A stretch of 64,000 nt of DNA from Luteimicrobium sp042670205 (GTDB lineage: Bacteria > Actinomycetota > Actinomycetes > Actinomycetales > Cellulomonadaceae): assembly GCF_042670205.1 (NCBI RefSeq), contig NZ_JBHUWD010000026.1, positions 1-64,000 on the forward strand, read 5' to 3'. Numbering within the stretch: the first letter of the stretch is position 1; each line of letters starts with the position of its first letter. Below, one piece after another: positions 25,901-32,360 of the stretch. The translations under genes were made by a program, and so were the position numbers. A model generated the notes under the pieces. The model did not search any database, had not been told where the DNA came from, and was given only the letters and a program-made list of their open reading frames with translations.

Positions 25901-28024
25901 CCGCTCGCGGAGCGCCGCGCGGCCGCGCTCGCGCTCGACCCGGCGCTGCTGTCCGAGCTGCTCGGAGGCGACGGCACGAGCCAGCTCGCGGACCTGCTCG
26001 ACCCCGAGCAGGTCGAGCGGACCGAGGCGGAGCTGCAGGCCCTCGCCCCGAACCGTCAGGCCCGCGACGCCGAGGGCCTGTGGGACGTGCTGCGGCGGTT
26101 GGGACCGCTCCCGACTGCTGCGCTCGTCGAGCGGACGCGCCCGGACGGCCAGGCCGAGGCACCGGCCTGGCTGGCCGGTCTCGAGGCGGCCCGCCGCGTC
26201 ATGCGGGTGCGCGTCGCAGGGGCGCCGGACGGCTCGCAGGACCAGTGGGCCGTCGTCGAGGACGCGGCACGGCTGCGGGACGGGCTGGGCGTCGCGCTCC
26301 CGGTCGGCCTGCCCGAGGTGTTCCTCGAGCCGGTCCCGGACCCGCTGGGCGACCTCGTGCGCCGGCACGCCCGCACGCACGGACCGTTCCCCGCCGCCGA
26401 CGTCGCGACCCGATTCGGCGTCGCGCGCGCCGTCGCGACGGAGGTGCTCGTGCGCCTCACCGGCGCGGGCACGCTGGTGCGCGGGCGCCTCCGGCCGCCC
26501 TCGCTCGGCGGGGTGGGTGACGAGTTCTGCGACGCCGACGTGCTGCGGACCCTGCGGCGGCGGTCGCTGGCGGCGCTGCGGGCCGAGGTCGAACCGGTGC
26601 CGGGAGGCGCGCTCGGGCTGTTCCTCCCGGCGTGGCAGGGGGTCACCGGAGGCGCCGGGGCGGTCGGCGGACCGTCGACGGGCGCGCTGCGCGGGGTGGA
26701 CGGCCTGCTGCGCGTCGTCGAACAGCTCTCCGGCGCCGCGGTCCCCGCGAGCGCGCTCGAGACGCTCGTCCTCCCGGCACGGGTCCGCGACTACGCACCC
26801 GCGCTCCTCGACGAGCTGACCACGTCGGGCGAGGTGCTGTGGTGCGGGCACGCGGCGCTGCCGGGCTCGGGCGGCGGCGACGGGCTCGTGAGCCTGCACC
26901 TCGCCGAGACCGCTCACCTCACGCTGCCCGCCGTCGCCGCGCTCGACGACACGGGCGCGGGGACGCCGCTGCACCTCGCGGTCCTCGAGGTGCTCGAGCA
27001 CGCCGGCGGCCTGTTCCTCGGGCGCGTCGCGGAGCTCGTCGAGGCGTCTCAGAACGAGGTCCTGGAGGCCTTGTGGGACCTGGTGTGGGCCGGGCGGGTC
27101 ACCAACGACGGGCTCGGGGCGCTCCGCTCGCGCCTCGGTCCCGCGGGCGGCACCCACCGGGCTCCCCGCACCGCGGGCCGGGCCCGCCCGGTCCGGCGCG
27201 CCGGGCTCGGTGCGCTCGGCCTGGGCCGCCCGCCCGGCGCGCGCGCCGCCGCGGAGCTGCGAGGCGGCGGCGGGCGCTGGGCCGCGCTGCCCGGCCGCGA
27301 ACCGGATCCCACCCGCCGGACGACGGCGCTCGCCTCGGTCCTGCTCGACCGGTACGGCGTCCTCACGCGGGGCGTGGCGAGCGCCGAGGGCGTCGTCGAC
27401 TACTTCCGCGGCGTCTACCGCGTCCTGGCCGAGCAGGAGTCGCTGGGACGGGTGCGTCGCGGGTACTTCGTCGAGCACCTCGGCGGCTCGCAGTTCGCGG
27501 TGCCCGGCGCCGTCGACGCGCTGCGGTCGCACGCCACGGACCTGGAAGGCCTTGCCGAGCACCCCGAGCGGGCGCGTCCGCTCCTGCTCGCCGCGACCGA
27601 CCCCGCCAACCCGTACGGCGCGGCGCTCCCGTGGCCCGAGACGCAGTCCGCTGCCTCGGCACCCGTCGACGCGAACGGGCGGCGGGCCGGCGGGGCGCGC
27701 CCGGGGCGCAAGGCGGGCGCCGTCGTCGTGCTCGTGGGCGGGGCGCTCGTCGCGTACGTCGAGCGTGGCGGGCGGTCGGCCCTGACGTTCACGGCCGACG
27801 AGACGGCCCTCGCGGTCGCGGCCCGGGAGCTCGGCGCCGCCGTGGGCGACGGCCGGCTCGGGCGGCTGACGGTCGTGCGGCTCGACGGCGCGCCCGCGCT
27901 CGACGCCGTCGCGTCCGGCAGCGGGACCACGCCCGCGGCCCGCGCGCTCCTCGCCGCGGGGTTCGCGCCCACGCCGGGCGGGTTGCGTCGTACAGCGGGA
28001 CGGGGGCCGGGTGCCCGAGGGTGA
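22940..28024 (+). CDS. lhr: Lhr-family ATP-dependent helicase
   Basis: Lhr is a 3'-5' superfamily 2 DNA helicase with a large C-terminal extension. At 1694 residues it is full length. The Lhr core has Walker A APTGSGKT (52-59), DEIH (177-180), SATVRP and the long winged-helix region. A Lhr-type C-terminal part runs beyond about residue 900 to the end. The GTG start is leaderless, with CACAAT six bases upstream; a GTG at 22913 is a less likely alternative. The 3' end overlaps nei by 14 bases, so a helicase-glycosylase repair pair is likely. Confidence 0.94.
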   Translation: MPRSPSAPGPAGLGRFGASTRDWFAGAFEAPTAAQTGAWDAIGSDRHALVVAPTGSGKTLAAFLWSIDRLVGATDPEPEPARRCRVVYVSPLKALAADVERNLRSPLTGIRQAAARRGEAVREVRVGLRTGDTPARERRTFATAPPDVLVTTPESLFLVLTSGARDGLAGVETVIVDEIHALAGTKRGAHLALTLERLDALLERPAQRIGLSATVRPVDAVAAFLAGSRTDADGGRDVVVVQPPASKRLRIDVEVPVPDLADLRATPLAVPAGAGGGLPPLPEGEPDLSGPAAVPLPLPGDAGGPGGGTAPRASIWPHVEERIVDLVAADTGADEVAHHAAGRVQRSTLVFTNSRRGAERLTARLNELWAERQGEEVLDPGTVRAAQVQAQSGASAGIEPVVARAHHGSMSRAERTRTETELKEGRLPAVVATSSLELGIDMGAIDLVVQVGSPPSVASGLQRLGRAGHQVGAESHGVIFPTFRGDLVPATVVAQRMLAGEIEQVHVLRNPLDVLAQQVVAMVAMDEWTVDDLAAVVRRALPFEHLTDGALTAVLDMLAGRYPSEEFAELRARVVWDRASGTLTARPGAGRLAVTSGGTIPDRGMYGVFLVGSGDDPTVEELGDPVTGPSGPRGGTGRAPRRVGELDEEMVYESRVGDTFTLGSSTWRIEEITPDRVLVSPAPGLPGRLPFWKGDSPGRPAELGAAIGAWVRETSGTAAGDPDAAHARLRDAGLDGWAADNLLAYLADQRTATGAVPDDRTVVVERFRDELGDWRVVLHSPYGARVHAPWALVVARRLRERLGVDVAAMHSDDGIVLRLPDVEGAVAGFDLPGDGLGGLDGSGDAVAYGGSSVTLEDLLLEPDEVVEEVRDALGGSVLFAARFREAAARALLLPRRRPDKRQPLWQQRQRSAQLLSVASGYPQFPIVLEAARECLQDDFDTAALADLMRAVQGRRVRVVEVTTQTPSPFAQSLLFGYTAQFLYDGDAPLAERRAAALALDPALLSELLGGDGTSQLADLLDPEQVERTEAELQALAPNRQARDAEGLWDVLRRLGPLPTAALVERTRPDGQAEAPAWLAGLEAARRVMRVRVAGAPDGSQDQWAVVEDAARLRDGLGVALPVGLPEVFLEPVPDPLGDLVRRHARTHGPFPAADVATRFGVARAVATEVLVRLTGAGTLVRGRLRPPSLGGVGDEFCDADVLRTLRRRSLAALRAEVEPVPGGALGLFLPAWQGVTGGAGAVGGPSTGALRGVDGLLRVVEQLSGAAVPASALETLVLPARVRDYAPALLDELTTSGEVLWCGHAALPGSGGGDGLVSLHLAETAHLTLPAVAALDDTGAGTPLHLAVLEVLEHAGGLFLGRVAELVEASQNEVLEALWDLVWAGRVTNDGLGALRSRLGPAGGTHRAPRTAGRARPVRRAGLGALGLGRPPGARAAAELRGGGGRWAALPGREPDPTRRTTALASVLLDRYGVLTRGVASAEGVVDYFRGVYRVLAEQESLGRVRRGYFVEHLGGSQFAVPGAVDALRSHATDLEGLAEHPERARPLLLAATDPANPYGAALPWPETQSAASAPVDANGRRAGGARPGRKAGAVVVLVGGALVAYVERGGRSALTFTADETALAVAARELGAAVGDGRLGRLTVVRLDGAPALDAVASGSGTTPAARALLAAGFAPTPGGLRRTAGRGPGARG

Positions 28025-28892
28025 CGTCGTCCTGCTCACGGCCCGGCGGCTCGACGCCGCCCTGCGCGGGCGCCCGCTCGACCGCGCCGACCTGCGGTGG
28101 CCGACGGCGTTCGAGGTCGACCTCGTGGGCCGGACCGTGCGCGAGGTCGCGACCTACGGCAAGCACCTGCTGACCCGGTTCGACGACGGCCGCACGCTCC
28201 GCACGCACCTGCGGATGGACGGCACGTGGCGCATCGCCCGGACCGGGACGCCGCAGGCGCGGGCGCGCGACCCCCGGGTGCGGGCGGTGCTGGGGAACAC
28301 GACGTGGACGTGCGTCGGGACGGATCTCGGGATGCTCGACGTGGTCCGGACCCGCGACGAGCGCACGCTCCTCGGCGACCTCGGCCCCGACCTGCTCGCC
28401 GACGGCTTCGACGTGGCCGCGCCCGGTCACGGGACCGGGCGCAGCGCGGGCGTCGACGTGGCGACCGAGCGGATCCTCGCCGCCGACGCCGCGGGCGGCT
28501 TCCGCCACGAGCACGACCCCGGCGAGGGCGCGCCGCTCGCCGAGCTGCTCCTCAGCCAGCGGGGGGTCGCCGGGATCGGCACGATCTACGCGGCGGAGAC
28601 CCTTTTCGCGCACCGGCTGTGGCCCTGGGCCTCGGCCCGCGCCGTCGGGCCGGGCGTCGTCCGCGACCTCCTGCTGACCGCGCGCCGGCTCGAGCTGGCG
28701 GCCGTCGCGACGGGCCCCCAGGCGCAGGAGCGGTACGTCCACGGACGCGAAGGACGGCCGTGCCGCGTGTGCGGCACGACCGTCCAGGTGGGAGTCGCGA
28801 ACCGGCCGCCGTACGAGCGGCCGGTGTTCTGGTGCCCGGTCTGCCAGGCGCCCGGTCAGCCGACCGGGGCGAGGTCCTCCGGGGCGCCGTAG
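28011..28892 (+). CDS. nei: Endonuclease VIII-like DNA glycosylase (Nei2 type)
   Basis: A base-excision repair glycosylase/AP lyase of the Fpg/Nei family, 293 residues. It starts (after fMet) with the catalytic Pro2-Glu3 of PEGD, has the conserved lysine in TYGKHLL (Lys51), a helix-two-turn-helix at about 181-200 (LSQRGVAGIGTIYAAETLF), and a zinc finger with Cys251, Cys254, Cys275 and Cys278. The GTG start lies inside the lhr end. The last 37 bp overlap the convergent clgR gene. Confidence 0.94.
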   Translation: MPEGDVVLLTARRLDAALRGRPLDRADLRWPTAFEVDLVGRTVREVATYGKHLLTRFDDGRTLRTHLRMDGTWRIARTGTPQARARDPRVRAVLGNTTWTCVGTDLGMLDVVRTRDERTLLGDLGPDLLADGFDVAAPGHGTGRSAGVDVATERILAADAAGGFRHEHDPGEGAPLAELLLSQRGVAGIGTIYAAETLFAHRLWPWASARAVGPGVVRDLLLTARRLELAAVATGPQAQERYVHGREGRPCRVCGTTVQVGVANRPPYERPVFWCPVCQAPGQPTGARSSGAP

Positions 28893-29251
28893 CAGGCGCG
28901 GGAGGCGTCGGACAGGAGCTCGCGGACCAGGTCGTCGCGCTCCTCGGCCCGGCCGGCGGGCGTCGTGAGCGCGGACATCGTGAGGTCCGCGGGAACGGTG
29001 TCGGGGATGGAGAAGCCCTCGGCGACGGCCACGCGGTCGCTGACCTCGCGCAGCACGAGCCACAGGGGCACGTCGAGCGCGTCGCAGATCGACGCGAGGA
29101 GCTCGGACGAGGCCTCCTTCTGTCCGCGCTCGACCTCGCTGAGGTAACCCAGCGAGACCCGTGCGTCGGAGGAGACCTCACGCAGGGTACGGCCCTGACG
29201 CTGCCGGACGTCGCGGAGGACGTCACCGATCTCACGGCGGAGAACGATCAT
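28856..29251 (-). CDS. clgR: XRE-family activator ClgR
   Basis: ClgR activates clp protease and repair genes in actinobacteria. The 131-residue protein has an N-terminal helix-turn-helix (about 21-40, LREVSSDARVSLGYLSEVER) and the family signature GQKEASSELLASICDAL and VPLWLVLREVSDRVA. The ATG at 29249-29251 is chosen from the family start. The order pgsA-cinA-clgR on one strand is conserved. A stress-sigma-type promoter lies 110-140 bp upstream (29369-29394). The C-terminus does not end in LAA or AA, so the known ClpP degron of some ClgR proteins is not obvious here. Confidence 0.93.
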   Translation of the reverse strand: MIVLRREIGDVLRDVRQRQGRTLREVSSDARVSLGYLSEVERGQKEASSELLASICDALDVPLWLVLREVSDRVAVAEGFSIPDTVPADLTMSALTTPAGRAEERDDLVRELLSDASRACYGAPEDLAPVG

Positions 29252-29363
29252 CGGGCGGCCCCCTCTCGTCTGGTGCCCGTGCGACCCGGAGATGACGCTC
29301 ACCGGGGTGACCGGGCGGCCCTTCGGCCTGTTGCTGCTCATCGGCCTTTTACTGATCACGGCC

Positions 29364-29401
29364 AATCTAACGCACGGGGCTGCCACCTTGTTCCGCGAAC
29401 A
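29364..29401 (-). promoter_or_regulatory. Candidate SigH/SigR-type promoter of clgR
   Basis: On the minus strand the bases read GGAAC (29394-29390), an 18-bp spacer, then GTT (29371-29369), matching the GGAAT/C-N18-GTT pattern of SigR/SigH-type factors. A housekeeping-like TAGATT (29364-29369) overlaps it. A perfect dyad TGTTC-CGC-GAACA spans 29389-29401 over the -35 and could bind a regulator. Confidence 0.6.
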
Positions 29402-29432
29402 CGGGGCGCTCACGGTTTTCCCCCGCTCCCCG

Positions 29433-29957
29433 CTACGCCCGGGGCGAAATCTCCGGCCCGCCGGCCCCGACACCGCCGGGCTCGCGCAGCACGTCGAGCG
29501 CGAGGGTGAGCGCCGCGTCGACGGCGGAGGCCCGCACCGCGGCCCGCCCGCCGTCGAGGTGGAGCTCGCGCACCACGGTCGACCCGGGCGCGACGACGGC
29601 CACGAACACCAGACCGGGCGCGTGCCCGTCCTGCGGGTCCGGCCCGGCGACCCCGGTCGTCGCGACCCCGACGTCCGAACCGGTCGCGCGCCGCACCCCG
29701 GCGGCCATGGCGAGCGCCGTCGGGCCGGCGACGGGGCCGAGCCGGCTCAGGAGCTCGCCGTCGACGCCGAGCAGCCGCGCCTTGAGGTCCGTCGCGTACG
29801 CGACGACACCGCCGCGCAGCACGGCGGACGCGCCGGGGACCTCGACGAGCGCGCTGGTGAGGGCGCCGCCCGTGAGCGACTCCGCGACCCCGAGCGTCCA
29901 GCCCTGCGCGCGGCACAGCTCGAGGACGCGCGCCGCGTCCGGTCGGCCCGCGCTCAC
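29433..29957 (-). CDS. pncC: CinA C-terminal-domain nicotinamide-nucleotide amidase
   Basis: A 174-residue protein made only of the CinA C-terminal domain, which deamidates NMN to nicotinate mononucleotide for NAD recycling. Motifs are VAESLTGGALTSALVEVPG, GGVVAYATDLKARLLGV and GVATTGVAGPDPQDG. The N-terminal MoCF-like domain of long CinA proteins is missing, as is usual in actinobacteria. The GTG start overlaps the pgsA stop by four bases. Confidence 0.93.
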   Translation of the reverse strand: MSAGRPDAARVLELCRAQGWTLGVAESLTGGALTSALVEVPGASAVLRGGVVAYATDLKARLLGVDGELLSRLGPVAGPTALAMAAGVRRATGSDVGVATTGVAGPDPQDGHAPGLVFVAVVAPGSTVVRELHLDGGRAAVRASAVDAALTLALDVLREPGGVGAGGPEISPRA

Positions 29958-30568
29958 GCGCCCGTCCCCTGCGCGCCGGTGCCCTTCGCGTCCCGGTCGC
30001 GGTGCGCGCGCCGGACCCCGAGCAGGTAGTCGAGGCCCGTGACCACCGTGAGCACGATCGCGACCACCATGAAGCACCACGCGACGACCGTGACCGCGTA
30101 CGGGAGGTGGTCGAGGGGCGCCACGAACAGCCCGATGGCGACCGTCTGCACGAAGGTCTTGATCTTGCCGCCGCGGGACGCGGGGATCACGCCCTCGTCG
30201 ATCACGACGAGCCGCATCACGGTGATCCCGACCTCGCGCACGAGGATGACGATCGTGACCCACCACGGCACGTCGCCGAGGACCGAGAGCGTGACGAGCG
30301 CGCCGCCCATGAGCGCCTTGTCGGCGATCGGGTCGAGGAGCTTGCCGAGCTCGGTGACCAGCCCGCGCGAGCGGGCGATCTGACCGTCGACCCGGTCGGT
30401 GAGCGCCGCGAGCCCGAAGAGGACGAACGCCGCCCACCGCCAGCCGGGGTGGTCACCCGGCCCCGAGCCGCCCTGGACGAGCAGGACGATGAAGACCGGG
30501 ACGAGCAGGATCCGCACGACGGTGATGGCGTTCGCCACGTTCCACTGCGCACGCACCGAGTTGCTCAC
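29954..30568 (-). CDS. pgsA: CDP-diacylglycerol-glycerol-3-phosphate 3-phosphatidyltransferase
   Basis: PgsA makes phosphatidylglycerol phosphate in the membrane. The 204-residue protein has several membrane helices and the full CDP-alcohol phosphotransferase motif DG-x2-AR-x8-G-x3-D-x3-D starting at Asp61 (DGQIAR) and ending at Asp83. The GTG start is preceded by TAGGCT at six bases, so it is leaderless. It heads the pgsA-cinA-clgR series and is divergent from the CapA-like gene. Confidence 0.93.
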   Translation of the reverse strand: MSNSVRAQWNVANAITVVRILLVPVFIVLLVQGGSGPGDHPGWRWAAFVLFGLAALTDRVDGQIARSRGLVTELGKLLDPIADKALMGGALVTLSVLGDVPWWVTIVILVREVGITVMRLVVIDEGVIPASRGGKIKTFVQTVAIGLFVAPLDHLPYAVTVVAWCFMVVAIVLTVVTGLDYLLGVRRAHRDRDAKGTGAQGTGA

Positions 30569-30574
30569 CCGGAC

Positions 30575-30651
30575 AGCCTAGGCGAGCGGCGGCTCCCGGC
30601 CGTGCAGGCGTCCGGGGCGGCTGGGATCCGGGCGTTTCACGCAGGTAGAGT
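30575..30651. promoter_or_regulatory. Divergent leaderless promoters of pgsA and capA-like gene
   Basis: For pgsA (minus strand) TAGGCT lies at 30575-30580, six bases before its GTG. For the CapA-like gene (plus strand) TAGAGT lies at 30646-30651, six bases before its GTG at 30658. Neither gene has a ribosome-binding site. Confidence 0.6.
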
Positions 30652-30657
30652 CTCCGG

Positions 30658-31971
30658 GTGCCCCGACATGTGCGACGCGCCCCCTCTCGCACCGGACAGC
30701 GTTTTCTCGCCGGTTCCGTCGCCGTCATGGCGACCGTGGTCCTCGTGACCCTGGCCCTCTCCGCCCACGGGGGCGACACGCACGACCCGCTCGGGTTCAT
30801 GACGCCGACGCCGTCGTCGACGCCCACCCCGAGCGCGACTCCGACGCCCACGCCCACCCCGCAGGACGCGGTCTTCACGATCCTCGGCGCGGGCGACGTG
30901 CTGCCGCACAACGACGTGGTCAAGGACGCGAAGACCAAGGACGGCACGTACGACTTCACGACCGAGCTGTCCGGCCTCGACGCGTGGGTCCAGGGCGCGG
31001 ACCTCGCCCTGTGCCACATGGAGGTGCCGGTCGCGCCGCCCGGCACCGCCATCACCACCTACCCCAGCTTCGGCGCCCCGGCCTCCCTCGTGAAGGACCT
31101 CGCCGACCAGGGCTGGGACGGCTGCTCCAACGCGTCCAACCACGCGATGGACCGCGGCTTCGAGGGACTCGAGGCCACGCTCGCCGCCTTCGACGCGAAC
31201 CACCTCGGCCACGCCGGGACCGGCCGCACCACGAAGGAGGTCGCCGCCCCGCAGCTCTACCGGCTCACGCGGGACGGGCAGACGATCACCGTGGCCCACC
31301 TGTCCGCGACCTTCGGCCTGAACAACCTCGCGCAGCCCGGCGGCAAGAGGTGGGCGGTCGAGATCATCGACACCGCCAAGCTCGTGGCGCAGGCCAAGGC
31401 AGCGCGCAAGGCCGGCGCGGACGTCGTCGTCGCCTCGATCCACGACGGCACCGAGTACGACGCCGCCCCGACGGCCGACCAGAAGAAGGTCATGTCGGCG
31501 CTCGCGAGGTCGGGCCAGATCGACGCCGTGCTCGGTGCGCACGCCCACGTCCCGCAGCCCGTCGCCAAGCTGTCCGGCGGCGTCGGCGGACGCGGCATGT
31601 GGGTCGCCTACGGGATGGGCAACATGCTCTCCAACCAGGACTCCGACTGCTGCGTCGCCCAGACCGACTCCGGGCTCCTCGTCACGGTCACCGTGACCAA
31701 GCCGATCGGCGGCGCGGCCCGCGTGACCGGCTTTGAGTGGACGCCGGTCACGGTCGACCGCACGGGCGGTCACCGGGTCTACGCGATCCCCGACGTGCTG
31801 CGCCGCAAGAGCGGCGTCGGCAAGCTCTCGCACGCCGAGCTCGTCGCGCGCCTCTCGCGCGTCAAGGAGGCGGTCGGCACGGCCGCCCCGGAGCGCACGA
31901 CGCCGCCCACCTCGACCGGCCCCGCGCCCGTCGTCGTCGCGCACGTGGGCGCCCCGAAGCCGAAGAGCTGA
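30658..31971 (+). CDS. CapA-family (poly-gamma-glutamate synthesis-like) exported protein
   Basis: A 437-residue membrane-anchored protein: basic N-terminus, one membrane segment at about 17-36 (LAGSVAVMATVVLVTLALSA), a Pro/Thr linker (about 49-68) and a PGA_cap metallophosphatase-like domain. Domain motifs are LGAGDVLPHNDV, SNASNHAMDRGFEG, VVVASIHDG and GAHAHVPQP. CapA proteins take part in poly-gamma-glutamate export in bacilli, but no capB/capC is near, so the actinobacterial role is unknown. The GTG start is leaderless (TAGAGT). Confidence 0.87.
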   Translation: MPRHVRRAPSRTGQRFLAGSVAVMATVVLVTLALSAHGGDTHDPLGFMTPTPSSTPTPSATPTPTPTPQDAVFTILGAGDVLPHNDVVKDAKTKDGTYDFTTELSGLDAWVQGADLALCHMEVPVAPPGTAITTYPSFGAPASLVKDLADQGWDGCSNASNHAMDRGFEGLEATLAAFDANHLGHAGTGRTTKEVAAPQLYRLTRDGQTITVAHLSATFGLNNLAQPGGKRWAVEIIDTAKLVAQAKAARKAGADVVVASIHDGTEYDAAPTADQKKVMSALARSGQIDAVLGAHAHVPQPVAKLSGGVGGRGMWVAYGMGNMLSNQDSDCCVAQTDSGLLVTVTVTKPIGGAARVTGFEWTPVTVDRTGGHRVYAIPDVLRRKSGVGKLSHAELVARLSRVKEAVGTAAPERTTPPTSTGPAPVVVAHVGAPKPKS

Positions 31972-32019
31972 GCCTCGCGCCGGCCGTCCGAGGACACGGC
32001 CGCCGGGTCGAAACGCCCG

Positions 32020-32137
32020 CACGAAGTACCCCGGCGGCCCGCATACCTCACGAAGTACCCCGGCGGCCCGCATACCTCACGAAGTACCCCGGCCGCCCGC
32101 ATACCTCACGAAGTACCCCGGCATCCGGGGTACTTCG
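32020..32137. repeat. Four 29-bp tandem repeats ending in a 13-bp hairpin
   Basis: CACGAAGTACCCCGGC begins at 32020, 32049, 32078 and 32107, a period of exactly 29. Units two and three are separated by the near-identical filler GGCCCGCATACCT. The last unit continues into a perfect inverted repeat: CGAAGTACCCCGG (32109-32121), loop CAT, CCGGGGTACTTCG (32125-32137). It lies just after the CapA-like gene. The units carry no unique spacers, so this is not CRISPR. Period and GTAC centre match copy A at 17194-17280. Confidence 0.85.
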
Positions 32138-32360
32138 GCGCGAGGGTGCGCCCGAGGGCGCAGGCCCCACCCGAGAAGGCGAGGTGACGGTCGAGCGGGT
32201 GGGTGCGGGGGGTTGGGTGCGGGGGGTTGGTGACGGGCGTCCTCGAGTGCCCACCGCCCGGGCCGAAGCACGACAGCCCGAACCAGCTCGCCGCACCGAC
32301 CCGCGAACGACCACGCGGCATCACGCGCGGCGAGCCACAGCGTGGAGAACCGCGCGTCCT
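32138..32360. repeat. Mosaic intergenic repeat, copy B core (capA/ftsK spacer)
   Basis: This stretch aligns with 17296-17525 in the gluD/recX spacer. GGGTGCGCCCGAG follows the tandem array, then TCGAGCGGGTGGGTGCGG. The best-conserved block is around 32224-32317, including GGGCCGAAGCACGACAGCCC and GAACCAGCTCGCCGCACC (copy A has one change). An internal duplication GGGTGCGGGGGGTTGG occurs at 32201-32229. As in copy A, it sits between convergent genes, in the same orientation. Confidence 0.75.

Noticed and set aside
28856..28892. Frameshift or mis-called end at the nei/clgR overlap
   Set aside because: Both proteins keep family-typical length and complete motifs, so a genuine tail-to-tail overlap is the simpler explanation.
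32020..32122. Possible CRISPR array from regularly spaced 29-bp repeats
   Set aside because: The units abut and the sequence between repeated blocks is itself repeated; there are no unique spacers and no cas genes.
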